64,000 bases of DNA from assembly GCF_030730875.1 (NCBI RefSeq), contig NZ_JAVAMA010000011.1, positions 1-64,000 on the forward strand, read 5' to 3'. The translations under genes and the position numbers were made by a program. Shown in pieces: positions 8,952-18,077 of the stretch. Every line of letters starts with the position of its first letter. Position 1 is the stretch's first letter. The notes below the pieces were generated by a model that saw nothing but the letters and a program-made list of their open reading frames with translations, was not told the DNA's origin and searched no databases. This DNA is from Sphingomonas sp. DG1-23 (GTDB lineage: Bacteria; Pseudomonadota; Alphaproteobacteria; Sphingomonadales; Sphingomonadaceae).

Positions 8952-9980
8952 ATGAAGCGCAGCTCGCAACCCACGATCAACGACGTCGCCCGCATTGCCG
9001 GCGTCTCCAAGAAGACCGTCAGCCGGGTGATCAATCAGTCGCCTCTGCTCAACGGCGACACCCGCAAGCGCGTCGAGGAAGTCATCGCGGATCTGGGCTA
9101 TGTCCCCAATCCGCAAGCGCGCGCGTTGGCGCTGCGCCGCAACTTCCTGATCGGGTTGATCCACGACAATCCGAACGCGCAGATGGTGCTCAACGTCCAG
9201 CAGGGCATGCTCGAAGTGCTCCGCGACACCGAGTTCGAGCTGATCGTCCATCCGGTCAATCGCGGTTCGCCGACGATGCTCGAGGATATCGGCCAGTTCC
9301 TCGAACGACAGCGCCCGTTCGGCGTGATGATCCTTCCGCCGATCTCGGAGAATGATCAGCTCGCCGCGCTCTGCGCCGAACTGGGGGTGCGCTATGTCCG
9401 CATGGGATCGGCGCCGCTCGACGAGGCGCCGCATATGGTCGCCTCGAACGACCGCGAGGCGGTTCGCGGCGCGGTCGAGCATCTGATCGAATCGGGCCAT
9501 CGCCGGATCGGCCTCGTGCTCGGCCCGCACGGCTTCCGCTCGGCGGTGGAACGGCAAAAGGGCTATGAGGAAGCGCTCGAGGCCGCAGGGCTGCCGCTCC
9601 AGCGCACCCTGATCGTCCAGGGCGATTACAAGTTCGAATCCGGCATGCGCGCGGCCGAGCAATTGCTCGACCTCGCCCCCCGCCCGACGGCGGTGTTCGC
9701 GTCGAACGACGAGATGGCGGCGGGGGTGCTCCATGTCGCGCGTCAGCGCGGGCTCAACGTGCCGCAGGACCTGTCGATCATCGGCTTCGACGATACGCCG
9801 ATCGCCTCGCATCTCTGGCCGCCGCTCACCACGGTACGCTGGCCGATCGCGACGATGGCACGCGCCGCGGCGCTCAAGCTGGTCAGCGGCGAAGGCGGCG
9901 CGACCGGCGAGGATGGCGAGGCGTCGCTGTTCGTATCGACGCTGATCCGGCGGGCTTCGGTGGCGCCGGCGACGGGGTGA
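8952..9980 (+). CDS. LacI-family transcriptional regulator
   Basis: The 342-residue protein starts with a LacI-type helix-turn-helix (TINDVARIAGVSKKTVSRVI, about residues 8-27). A periplasmic-binding-protein-like effector domain follows, with RRNFLIGLIHDNPN, HRRIGLVLGP and DLSIIGFDDTPIASHLWPPLTTV. LacI proteins usually repress sugar-degradation genes and are released by a sugar ligand. Its position opposite the pectinase operon and the palindromes at 8813 and 5890 make it the likely regulator of pectin uptake and breakdown. The ATG at 8952 is the start that places the HTH at the N-terminus. Confidence 0.9.
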   Translation: MKRSSQPTINDVARIAGVSKKTVSRVINQSPLLNGDTRKRVEEVIADLGYVPNPQARALALRRNFLIGLIHDNPNAQMVLNVQQGMLEVLRDTEFELIVHPVNRGSPTMLEDIGQFLERQRPFGVMILPPISENDQLAALCAELGVRYVRMGSAPLDEAPHMVASNDREAVRGAVEHLIESGHRRIGLVLGPHGFRSAVERQKGYEEALEAAGLPLQRTLIVQGDYKFESGMRAAEQLLDLAPRPTAVFASNDEMAAGVLHVARQRGLNVPQDLSIIGFDDTPIASHLWPPLTTVRWPIATMARAAALKLVSGEGGATGEDGEASLFVSTLIRRASVAPATG

Positions 9981-10158
9981 TGGACCGCCGCGCGTCGGCT
10001 GCGCCTGACGCTCGAACAGACCGTCGAACGCCTGGTGGGCGGCACACCACATGGTTCTGCGATCTTCTGGTCCGCTCGCATATGCAGCGCCGCGCCGACT
10101 GGATCGAAAACACGGACCACCGGTGCCCCGCAGGCGGTGAGGCGAAATTGCCCGCTTA

Positions 10159-10191
10159 CCTTCGCTTAACTATGCTGCATCGCAGCGAAGG
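10159..10191 (+). promoter_or_regulatory. Inverted repeat in the galU leader covering its ribosome-binding site
   Basis: CCTTCGCT (10159-10166) and AGCGAAGG (10184-10191) can pair as an 8-bp stem; the right arm includes part of the galU Shine-Dalgarno sequence GAAGGAG. A second, smaller palindrome TGCTGCA-T-CGCAGCG (10173-10187) lies in the loop and right arm. The rest of 9981-10158 shows no gene that I can support. Confidence 0.35.
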
Positions 10192-10200
10192 AGTGGCGTA

Positions 10201-11094
10201 ATGACCCCGAAGCGAGTGCGTAAGGCTGTGTTTCCCGTTGGCGGGCTAGGTACCCGTTTTCTTCCGGCAACCAAGGCGATCCCCAAGGAGATGCTGCCGG
10301 TAGTCGACCGACCCCTCATCCAATATGCCGTCGAGGAGGCGATCGAGGCCGGCATCGAGCAGATGATCTTCGTCACCGGCCGCGGCAAGGCCGCGATCGA
10401 GGACCATTTCGATATCGCGTTCGAGCTCGAGACGACGATGAGCGGGCGCGGCAAATCGCTCGACATCCTCGGCCGGACGCGGCTCAAGCCCGGTGCGGTC
10501 GCCTATGTCCGGCAGCAGGAGCCGATGGGCCTCGGCCACGCCGTGTGGTGCGCGCGCGACGTGGTCGGCGACGAGCCGTTCGCGGTCTTGCTCGCCGACG
10601 ATTTCATGGTCGGGCGGCCGGGCTGCCTCAAGCAGATGATCGACGCGTACGAGCAGGTCGGCGGCAACGTGATCTGCGCCGAGACCGTGCCCGATGAGCA
10701 CACGCATCGTTATGGCATCATCACTCCCGGCACGCGCGACGGATCGCTGACCGAAGTGAAGGGGCTGGTCGAGAAGCCCGCTCCCGGCACCGCGCCGTCC
10801 AATCTCTCGGTGATCGGCCGCTACATTCTCCAGCCCGAAGTGATGGGCGTGCTGGCAAGCCAGGAAAAGGGCGCCGGCGGCGAGATCCAGCTCACCGACG
10901 CGATGTCGTGGATGATCGGCGATCAGCCGTTCCACGGCCTTACTTTCGCCGGAACGCGTTACGATTGCGGCGACAAGGCCGGCTTCCTCCACGCCAATCT
11001 GGCGATGGCGCTGGAGCGCGACGACCTTGCCGACGAAGTCGAATTGTTCGCGAGCCAACTGCTCGCCGCCCGTCAGCCGCGTCGCGCGGCCTGA
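10201..11094 (+). CDS. galU: UTP-glucose-1-phosphate uridylyltransferase
   Basis: The 297-residue enzyme makes UDP-glucose from UTP and glucose-1-phosphate in the cytoplasm. The nucleotide-binding signature GLGTRFLPATK is at about residues 15-25. Typical GalU segments follow: IPKEMLPVVDRPLIQYAVEEA, VRQQEPMGLGHAVWCA, LLADDF and GEIQLTDAM. Length is usual for the family. AAGGAG precedes the ATG. ugd follows after 24 bases, so the pair supplies UDP-glucose and UDP-glucuronate to the exopolysaccharide operon beyond. Confidence 0.96.
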   Translation: MTPKRVRKAVFPVGGLGTRFLPATKAIPKEMLPVVDRPLIQYAVEEAIEAGIEQMIFVTGRGKAAIEDHFDIAFELETTMSGRGKSLDILGRTRLKPGAVAYVRQQEPMGLGHAVWCARDVVGDEPFAVLLADDFMVGRPGCLKQMIDAYEQVGGNVICAETVPDEHTHRYGIITPGTRDGSLTEVKGLVEKPAPGTAPSNLSVIGRYILQPEVMGVLASQEKGAGGEIQLTDAMSWMIGDQPFHGLTFAGTRYDCGDKAGFLHANLAMALERDDLADEVELFASQLLAARQPRRAA

Positions 11095-11118
11095 GCCCGA
11101 CCGTACAGGAGTAAAATT

Positions 11119-12462
11119 ATGCGTATCGTGATGATCGGATCGGGCTATGTCGGGCTCGTCTCCGGCGCCTGTTTCGCCGATTTCGGCCACCAGGTGGTCT
11201 GCGTCGACAAGGACGAGAGCAAGATCGCACGGCTCAACGCCGGGCAGATCCCGATCTACGAGCCGGGACTCGACGATCTCGTCGCGCGCAACGCCGTGGC
11301 GGGCCGCCTCGCCTTCACGACCGAGCTTTCGGGCGCGGTCGAACAGGCCGATGTGGTGTTCATCGCGGTCGGCACCCCGTCGCGCCGCGGCGACGGGCAC
11401 GCCGATCTGTCCTATGTCTATGCGGCGGCCGCCGAGATGGCGCCGTGCCTCAAAGGCTTCACCGTGGTGGTGACCAAGTCGACCGTGCCGGTCGGCACCG
11501 GCGACGAAGTCGAGCGGATCATCGGCGAGACCAACCCCGAGGCGCAGTTCGCCGTCGCCTCGAACCCCGAATTCCTCCGCGAGGGCGCGGCGATCGAGGA
11601 TTTCAAGCGCCCCGACCGCATCGTCATCGGCATCGAGGACGAGCGTGCGCGTCCGGTGATGGAGGAAGTCTATCGCCCGCTCTATCTCAATCAGGCGCCG
11701 ATCCTGTTCACCGGCCGGCGGACCTCCGAGCTGATCAAATACGCCGCGAACGCATTCCTCGCGGTCAAGATCACCTTCATCAACGAGATGGCCGATCTGT
11801 GCGAGGCGGTGGGCGGCGACGTCCAGCAGGTCGCGCGCGGGATCGGCCTCGACAACCGCATCGGCAGCAAGTTCCTCCATGCCGGCCCCGGCTATGGCGG
11901 GTCGTGCTTCCCCAAGGACACGTTGGCGCTGGTCAAGACTGCCGAGGATTCGGGCACCCCCGTGCGGATCGTCGAGGCGACCGTGGCGGTCAACGACAGC
12001 CGCAAGCGGGCAATGGGCCGCAAGATCATCGCGGCCTGCGGTGGATCGGTGCGCGGCAAGAAGATCGCCGTGCTGGGCCTGACCTTCAAACCCAATACCG
12101 ACGACATGCGCGACGCGCCGAGCCTCGCGATCATCCAGGCGCTCGAAGACGGCGGCGCGCAGGTTTCGGCGTTCGATCCCGAGGGCATGGCCGCCGCGCG
12201 GCCGCTGCTGCCCAATGTCGAATTCGCGACCTCGCCTTACGAAGCGGCAGACGGCGCGGCGGCGCTCGTGATCGTCACCGAGTGGAACGCGTTCCGCGCG
12301 CTCGATCTCGACGCATTGCGGGCCCGGATGGAAGACGGCGTGCTCGTCGACCTGCGCAACATCTATCGGCCTGACGCAGTCGAAGCCGCCGGTTTCACCT
12401 ATACCGGCGTCGGCCGCGGGCTCGCCGTTGCGCCGGAAGCACTTGCGATTGCAGCCGAGTAA
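11119..12462 (+). CDS. ugd: UDP-glucose 6-dehydrogenase
   Basis: The 447-residue enzyme oxidises UDP-glucose to UDP-glucuronate with two NAD+. The Rossmann motif GSGYVG is at residues 7-12 and the catalytic Cys is in GGSCFPKDT at residue 263. The C-terminal nucleotide-binding half contains GLTFKPNTDDMRDAPS. The start has AGGAG upstream. It forms an operon with galU and ends at a clear terminator. It suggests that the exopolysaccharide made by the neighbouring genes contains glucuronic acid or a derivative. Confidence 0.96.
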   Translation: MRIVMIGSGYVGLVSGACFADFGHQVVCVDKDESKIARLNAGQIPIYEPGLDDLVARNAVAGRLAFTTELSGAVEQADVVFIAVGTPSRRGDGHADLSYVYAAAAEMAPCLKGFTVVVTKSTVPVGTGDEVERIIGETNPEAQFAVASNPEFLREGAAIEDFKRPDRIVIGIEDERARPVMEEVYRPLYLNQAPILFTGRRTSELIKYAANAFLAVKITFINEMADLCEAVGGDVQQVARGIGLDNRIGSKFLHAGPGYGGSCFPKDTLALVKTAEDSGTPVRIVEATVAVNDSRKRAMGRKIIAACGGSVRGKKIAVLGLTFKPNTDDMRDAPSLAIIQALEDGGAQVSAFDPEGMAAARPLLPNVEFATSPYEAADGAAALVIVTEWNAFRALDLDALRARMEDGVLVDLRNIYRPDAVEAAGFTYTGVGRGLAVAPEALAIAAE

Positions 12463-12508
12463 AGGGTTCCGCACTCGACGGCTTTTTATCTTCAATTCAA
12501 CGCAAACA

Positions 12509-12538
12509 GGGCGTCCAACCGTGGTTGGGCGCCCTTTT
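12509..12538 (+). terminator. Rho-independent terminator after galU-ugd
   Basis: GGGCGTCCAACC and GGTTGGGCGCCC form a 12-bp stem with one wobble pair and a very short loop, followed by TTTT. It lies 47 bases after the ugd stop and separates galU-ugd from the GH16 gene. Confidence 0.85.
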
Positions 12539-12598
12539 CATTCTAAATACTCCTCAGGCGGCACAGTTGTCGGCCGTCGACACCGGGGGGGTGTTTAC

Positions 12599-13957
12599 AT
12601 GCGTATCACTGTATTGCGTCCGCTTGCGGGCGCCTTCTCTCTGTGCGCGCTCGCTGCATGCTCGAGCGACGATTCCACTTCTTCACAGCAACAGGCAGGA
12701 ACGGTTGTCGTTTCTGCAACCAGCACCACGGCGGTAGCTGCGCTTCCGCAAGTCGAGGACGTGGCGGCGGCGACCAACAGCTTTGCAAGTTTCGATTTCG
12801 CCAACGGCACGCGGCTACCCGAAAAGGCGACGCTGTCGATCGGCGCGGCGGTGTTCAAGCCCGGCGCGTCGGTGGCCTATGTTCCCGTCACGCTCAACCG
12901 GGCGACCCCGAACACGGTGATCGCGCGGGTCATCACCGTCAACGGATCGGGCACCAACAAGGCGATCTCGGGATATAACTATAAGGCGACCGAGGACATC
13001 GTGATCTTCCGGCCGGGCGACCCGCTCCGCCAGAGCGTCTCGGTGCCGATCCTCGACGCCGCCAACGGCCAGCAATTCTCGTTGAAGCTGCGCGAGGAGC
13101 CCTGGGGTGCGAACCAGGGCACGGCCAGCGCCACGGTGACGGCCAACGCCGGTGCCACGCCTACCGCGCCCGCCACCAGCGGCTTTCGCAACGCGCGGAC
13201 CTTCCGTACCTATGGCACGCTCCAATATGAGATGACCAGGAGCAATATGCGCTGGTCCGACGAGGGTTGGTCGGGGGCCTGGTCGACCAAGCTCTCGCAC
13301 GGCCGCGCCCAGGTCGCCAATGGCGAGACGGGAATCTATCTCGACGGCGAGCTCCATCCGAACGTCGAGGCGCCGCTGCGCTACACCGACGAAGGGCTGG
13401 TGTTTCACACCCAAAAGCTCGACAGCCCGATCAGCTGGGCCGGCATCGCCTATAATTACGGCGCGGTCGTGCTGAGCGGGCACAATACGCCGTCCACGCA
13501 GATCGGTTATGGCCAATATGAGTGGGTGGCGAAGATGCCCGACCGGCGCGGCGCATGGCCGGCCTTCTGGCTGATCTCGACTTCGGGCTGGCCGCCGGAA
13601 ATCGACGTATATGAGGGCTTCGGCTATCAGAGCTATTGGGATTTCGACCGGCACGTCTCGTCGACCATCCATGGCGGCAGCGGCGGGTGGCGGACGTTCC
13701 AGCGGGGCACCAACATCCAGACCGAACAGGCTTATGGCCTGTCCGGCTATTCGCAGGGCTATCACCGCTACGCCGTCGACATCGGCCCCGAATACATCAC
13801 CTGGTTCGTCGACGGGCTCGAGACGTACCAGAGCGTAAATCCCTTCCGCGGCCATCGCTGGTATCCGATCATGAACGTCGCGGTGAAGACCGGCAGCGCC
13901 TATACCGACGGCTCGGGCGACATGATCGTCAAGAGCTTCCGCGCCTGGCAGAACTGA
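12599..13957 (+). CDS. GH16 family lipoprotein (beta-glucanase-like)
   Basis: The 452-residue protein has a lipoprotein leader with lipobox LAAC before SSDD. A Thr/Ala-rich stretch and a roughly 100-residue beta-rich domain (about 60-180) follow. The C-terminal GH16 domain has the catalytic EIDVYE, with nucleophile Glu334, Asp336 and acid/base Glu339. GH16 enzymes cleave beta-1,3 or beta-1,4 glucans and galactans. The ATG at 12599 places the lipobox correctly. The gene overlaps the end of the convergent glycosyltransferase gene by 29 bases. Next to an exopolysaccharide operon, trimming or release of that polymer is a likely role, but degradation of foreign glucan is possible. Confidence 0.85.
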   Translation: MRITVLRPLAGAFSLCALAACSSDDSTSSQQQAGTVVVSATSTTAVAALPQVEDVAAATNSFASFDFANGTRLPEKATLSIGAAVFKPGASVAYVPVTLNRATPNTVIARVITVNGSGTNKAISGYNYKATEDIVIFRPGDPLRQSVSVPILDAANGQQFSLKLREEPWGANQGTASATVTANAGATPTAPATSGFRNARTFRTYGTLQYEMTRSNMRWSDEGWSGAWSTKLSHGRAQVANGETGIYLDGELHPNVEAPLRYTDEGLVFHTQKLDSPISWAGIAYNYGAVVLSGHNTPSTQIGYGQYEWVAKMPDRRGAWPAFWLISTSGWPPEIDVYEGFGYQSYWDFDRHVSSTIHGGSGGWRTFQRGTNIQTEQAYGLSGYSQGYHRYAVDIGPEYITWFVDGLETYQSVNPFRGHRWYPIMNVAVKTGSAYTDGSGDMIVKSFRAWQN

Positions 13958-14873
13958 GCGTTGTGGGGGCGGCGTAGAGCGCGTCGCTCCCGCCCGCCAG
14001 CGCATAGAGGCGGGCGACCGCCTTGATCCATTGTCCGACGATATCGAGACGGCGATTGCGCCGCCACGCCAGCGCGGGCAGCGCGGCGGTGCGCAGCCCG
14101 AGCAAGGCCAGCGAGCGCCCGCCGAGGGCGACGCGGCCGAGCAGCCCGCTCTGCTTGCTGGCCACTCGCGTGTCGGTAACGCCGATCCGCCACATCCGCC
14201 GCAGCACCCACGCCTTGCGCGCGCGCTCGGCGCCGACCCATTCGGACACCCGCGCGCCCGGCGCCCAGCCGAAACCGCAGCCGATCGCCTTGAGGCGGGT
14301 GAGGAAATCCAGATCCTCGCCGCCGCTGCGATTGAACGCGGGATCGAACCATGGCGCGCCGAGCGCTTGCAATGCGGCGCGCGTCACCAGCAGATTGTTG
14401 CTGGCATAGAGCATCTCGGCGGCCCCCTCGGGGCGCTGCTCGGGACGGAAGACGAGCGTTTGCTCGGCCCAGTCGGGTGCGCCTCCGGGGAAAACCGGCA
14501 GCACCGGCCCGCCGACCACCGCCGCGCCGGTGCGCAGTTGCACCGTGAGCAAGGCCGCCAGCCATTGCGGCTCGGGCCATTCGTCGTCGTCGATCATCGC
14601 CAGCCGCTGCATCGTCGGAACAGCGAGCGCATGCGCGACGATCGCGTTGCGGACATGACACAGGCCGGGTTCGGCGACGCGGATGACTTCGATCGGGATC
14701 GGGAAACCTTCTGCCATCGCGGCCGCGACCGCCGCCCCCTCCCCGGCCGCGTCATTGTCCGCCACCAGCAGCATCGCGTCCCCGAGCCGGTCCAGCCGCG
14801 CGACCGCCTCGAGCAGGTGGCGCAACTGCTCCGGACGGCGAAACGTCGGCACCGCGATGACCGTCGCGGACAT
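13929..14873 (-). CDS. GT2 family glycosyltransferase
   Basis: The 314-residue protein has the GT-A fold pattern of family 2: VIAVPTFRRPEQL at the start, VADND, then IDDDEWPEPQW carrying the metal-binding aspartates, and NRSGGEDLDF. It should transfer a sugar from a nucleotide donor onto the lipid-linked repeat unit. It resembles the enzyme at 19022-19951, which has ADND, DDDE and TGGSDKQLF. It is the last gene of the exopolysaccharide operon, 2 bases after the acyltransferase stop. The start is the ATG at 14873. Confidence 0.85.
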   Translation of the reverse strand: MSATVIAVPTFRRPEQLRHLLEAVARLDRLGDAMLLVADNDAAGEGAAVAAAMAEGFPIPIEVIRVAEPGLCHVRNAIVAHALAVPTMQRLAMIDDDEWPEPQWLAALLTVQLRTGAAVVGGPVLPVFPGGAPDWAEQTLVFRPEQRPEGAAEMLYASNNLLVTRAALQALGAPWFDPAFNRSGGEDLDFLTRLKAIGCGFGWAPGARVSEWVGAERARKAWVLRRMWRIGVTDTRVASKQSGLLGRVALGGRSLALLGLRTAALPALAWRRNRRLDIVGQWIKAVARLYALAGGSDALYAAPTTLSSARRGSS

Positions 14874-14875
14874 GG

Positions 14876-15964
14876 CTATTCGGCCGCCTGCCGGAAGGGC
14901 AAAGGCGGCCGCGGCACGAAGCGGCGCTCGAGCTTCTTGATCGCGCGATGCCCGGGGACCTCGATCAGCAGATAGCTCGCCCAGCAGATCAGCCACGTCG
15001 CGACCAGCAAGGCGGCGACGAACGCCCAGTCGAACCCGACCACGCCGTGGCGATGCGCGATCCCCATCACCCGGGCGAACACGTCGCGGACGAGCGGATG
15101 CCAGAGATAGATCGAATAGCTGATCAGCCCGAGATGGAACGACACCGGATTGGCGAGCACCGCGCGCGCGGTGTGGCCGTTATAATAGCAGGCGATCACC
15201 AGCGGCACGAACGTCAGCGCCACCAATACGTCGCCGCGCGGGATCAGCAGCGCCACGGCGATCAGCACACAGCTGCCGATAAAGCCATGCTCGCCGCCGA
15301 GCAGGCGCTCGATCCCGGGATGCTTCACCAGCCGATAGGCGATCACTCCGAGCGAGAAGCCGGCGAGGCAGCGCAGCACCGGCAGGATCGTGTCGCCGTC
15401 ATTGACGTCGAGCGGCCCCTGCGCACCGTGGCCTAGCGTCGCGACGACCATCAGCAGGGCCACCGCACCGGCCGCCTGCAGCCAGGCGAGCCGCGAAAAG
15501 GCGATCAGCGCGACCAGCGGATATGCGAGATAGGCGACGAGTTCGGTGCTCACCGACCAGCTGTTGCCGGCGAGCGCCTGCGTCCCCCAGCCCCAGCTCT
15601 GGATCATCAGCAGATTGGTGACGATGTTCGCCGGAGTCAGCGCGACCGGCTGGTCGCCCGAGACATTGACGAGGATCCGGGCGAGGAACACCAGAGCCAC
15701 GACGAAATGCAGCGGCCAGACGCGTGCCATCCGATTGAGCAGGAAATCGCCATAGCTCGCCACGCTCGGGCGCTTCACCACGCGCTCATAATAGCCGATC
15801 GATATGACGAAACCCGAGAGCACGAAGAACAGATCGACCGCGAGATAGGCGCGCGAGAACAAGGTCAGATGGAATGCCGCGAAGGCCGGCGAATGCGGGA
15901 TATGATAGAGCAATACCGCGATCGCGGCGATGCCGCGCAATCCGGTGAGTGGCGCGATCCTCAT
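14876..15964 (-). CDS. Acyltransferase family 3 (OafA/YrhL-like) membrane protein
   Basis: The 362-residue protein starts with LTGLRGIAAIAVLLYHI, the hallmark of membrane acyltransferase family 3. It has about ten hydrophobic segments and the motifs LFFVLSGFVISIGY and ISYSIYLWHPLV. Such proteins O-acetylate or succinylate surface polysaccharides. Its start overlaps the GH10 stop as ATGA. It probably decorates the exopolysaccharide with acyl groups. Confidence 0.9.
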   Translation of the reverse strand: MRIAPLTGLRGIAAIAVLLYHIPHSPAFAAFHLTLFSRAYLAVDLFFVLSGFVISIGYYERVVKRPSVASYGDFLLNRMARVWPLHFVVALVFLARILVNVSGDQPVALTPANIVTNLLMIQSWGWGTQALAGNSWSVSTELVAYLAYPLVALIAFSRLAWLQAAGAVALLMVVATLGHGAQGPLDVNDGDTILPVLRCLAGFSLGVIAYRLVKHPGIERLLGGEHGFIGSCVLIAVALLIPRGDVLVALTFVPLVIACYYNGHTARAVLANPVSFHLGLISYSIYLWHPLVRDVFARVMGIAHRHGVVGFDWAFVAALLVATWLICWASYLLIEVPGHRAIKKLERRFVPRPPLPFRQAAE

Positions 15965-17121
15965 GCCGGAACTCCCTGGCTCTCGATGCTTGCGCGGCGC
16001 GCCGGGGCCGCGTCGAACGCCGCCGCCATCGCCGCCCAGAGCCGCTTGCGGTGCAGGTCGGAATCAAGCGGCAGTCCGCGCGAAGGCTTGCCGTCGGGCC
16101 AGCGATATTCGGGATAGGTCGACAGCCACGAATAGCGGTCCGACAGGCCCCAGGTCAGCACCGAGCTGGTCACGGGATTGTCGAGCGCCACGTCGAGGAA
16201 CGCCTTGCCGACCGCCGCGACCTGCGCGTCACGCGGCTCGACTGCCTGCGGTCCGCCGCGATCGGCGATGTCCATTTCGGTGATCGCGATGCCCAGCCCC
16301 ATGCCGCGCACCTCGTCGAGGAAATTGGCGAAGACGCGCTCGTCGAACGGCTCGCGGAACGGCTTGAGATGCCCTTGGATGCCAAGCGCGTCGATGGGCA
16401 CCCGGCGCGACAATGCGCGCTCGAGCAGTTTGAGGATCGCCGTGCGCCGGGCAGCGCAACGCCGTGAATCATGTTCGAGCCCGAAATCGGTGAGGAACAG
16501 CTTCGCGCGCGGATCGGCCGTGCGGGCGGTGTGGAAGGCGAGGTCGATATATTCCTCGCCAAACGCCTGCTCCCAGATGTTCTTCGCGCGCAATCCGTCG
16601 GCACGACCTTCCTTGGGCTCGACCGGCTCGTTGACTACGTCCCACTCGCCGATCCGCCCGGCATAGCGGCGCATCGCGGTCTCGACATAGCCGGTGAGCA
16701 GCCCCTCTTTCACGCGCGGCGCGGCCTTGGGCAAAGCCGCCTGCAGCCAGGCCGGGTTCATCGCGTACCAGACGAGGGTGTGCCCGCGCACCGCCAGGCC
16801 ATGTTCCTGCGCGAAATTGACCAATTTGTCGTTGCCGCTGAAATCATATTTGCCGGGTCTGGGCTGGGTGACGTGCCGCTTGAGCTCATATTCCTGGACG
16901 ATCGTGCCCGCTTCGCGCAGCACCGCGGCGGTGAAGGCCGGATCCCTGGCGAGCTGGCTCGACTTGATCGCGCAGCCGAAGCGCCGGCCGCTGCGCCGGG
17001 CGCGCGCATCGAGGCCGGGGCCGTCGAAATCGGGAAGCGGCGGGACGAACGGCACTGCGCTGCTGACCAAAGGCACGCTGCACAACGCCGCGGCACCGGC
17101 GATGAAGGCACGGCGCCTCAT
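15961..17121 (-). CDS. Divergent GH10 family glycosidase in the exopolysaccharide operon
   Basis: The 386-residue protein has a GH10 (beta-1,4-xylanase family) barrel with acid/base Glu165 in WDVVNEPV and nucleophile Glu282 in ITEMDI. A Tat-like leader MRRRAFIAGAAALCSVPL indicates export. The ATG at 17121 overlaps the preceding stop (ATGA); a longer form from 17160 would bury the signal peptide. The usual VWHSQTP-type segment reads VWYAMNP, so the conserved substrate-binding His is Tyr. The usual NDYN-type segment reads TDFGLEHDS. Because it is embedded in the exopolysaccharide operon, it more likely cleaves the exopolysaccharide or an intermediate than dietary xylan. Confidence 0.85.
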   Translation of the reverse strand: MRRRAFIAGAAALCSVPLVSSAVPFVPPLPDFDGPGLDARARRSGRRFGCAIKSSQLARDPAFTAAVLREAGTIVQEYELKRHVTQPRPGKYDFSGNDKLVNFAQEHGLAVRGHTLVWYAMNPAWLQAALPKAAPRVKEGLLTGYVETAMRRYAGRIGEWDVVNEPVEPKEGRADGLRAKNIWEQAFGEEYIDLAFHTARTADPRAKLFLTDFGLEHDSRRCAARRTAILKLLERALSRRVPIDALGIQGHLKPFREPFDERVFANFLDEVRGMGLGIAITEMDIADRGGPQAVEPRDAQVAAVGKAFLDVALDNPVTSSVLTWGLSDRYSWLSTYPEYRWPDGKPSRGLPLDSDLHRKRLWAAMAAAFDAAPARRASIESQGVPA

Positions 17122-18077
17122 ATCCGAACGCCACGCACCCGGCTGGTCAGGGCGATCCATCGATCCGCGGTCTTTCGATAAACATTATCAGGGATAATGA
17201 TTTGCAATAGCACAATTGCGGCGACCCGCGGCCGGAAGGCGCCGTGGCGCAGCGCATCGAAATAATAACGCAGCGCGGTGCGCCGGCTGGTCGGCCAGAC
17301 GCTCTTGGCGGCGTGCCAGCCCATATAGGCCGAATAGGCGCGGGCCGAGATGTGCGGGCGCAGATCCTTGAGCCAGGCGAGGTTGCCGATATTGGCACGG
17401 ACCTGCGACAGCCGGTTCTCGGTCTTGCGATCGGCCCAGAGCACGGTCGCGCGTTGCGCCATCAGGAAGCGCGCGCCGGCGAGCGACAGCCGCACCGCGA
17501 AATCGGTATCGTCGCCGAAGCCGACATCCTCCCGGTATCGCACCACATTGGCGAGGCTGCGGCGCAGCGCGAGGCTGCTGGTCTGGATGAAGCCGCGCTC
17601 GCACATCAGATAGCGGTCGACGCTCTCGCCACTCAGCAATTCGCGATGCGGCTTGAGAAAATGACGGCCCGAGCCGCGATCGACCACCACCCGGCAATAG
17701 GCCACGACATCGTCGCCCTGAGCGAGCAACGGCAGCAGATCGGCGAGATGATCGTCGAGGAAGCGATCGTCTGAATCGAGGAAGGCGACATAGCGGCCGC
17801 GCGCGTAATCGATCCCGCGGTTGCGCGCCGCCGCGGCGCCGGCATTGGGCTGGACGATGACGTGGAGCCGCTCGTCGCCGATCGCGGCGACCGCGCTGGC
17901 GGTGCCGTCGGTCGAGCCGTCGTCGATCACGATCACTTCCACGTCGCGGACATTCTGGTCGAGCGCCGAGCGGACCGCCTCGACCACGGCGTCGCGTCGG
18001 TTGAATGTGGGAATCACGACCGTGAACAGCGGCCCCTCTGCCGGCGTCTCAAGGTCGAGAGGGCTATCCGGCGCCAT
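17118..18077 (-). CDS. GT2 family glycosyltransferase
   Basis: The 319-residue protein has the family 2 signature FTVVIPTFNRRDAVVEAVRS, VIDDGSTDGT and YVAFLDSDDRF with the DXD-type aspartates. It is a cytoplasmic enzyme expected to add one sugar to the undecaprenyl-linked repeat. It is a close paralogue of the next gene upstream (18078-19025), sharing the NAGAAAARNRGI / NAGGGAARNLGI region. Its start directly abuts the preceding stop. Confidence 0.88.
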   Translation of the reverse strand: MAPDSPLDLETPAEGPLFTVVIPTFNRRDAVVEAVRSALDQNVRDVEVIVIDDGSTDGTASAVAAIGDERLHVIVQPNAGAAAARNRGIDYARGRYVAFLDSDDRFLDDHLADLLPLLAQGDDVVAYCRVVVDRGSGRHFLKPHRELLSGESVDRYLMCERGFIQTSSLALRRSLANVVRYREDVGFGDDTDFAVRLSLAGARFLMAQRATVLWADRKTENRLSQVRANIGNLAWLKDLRPHISARAYSAYMGWHAAKSVWPTSRRTALRYYFDALRHGAFRPRVAAIVLLQIIIPDNVYRKTADRWIALTSRVRGVRI

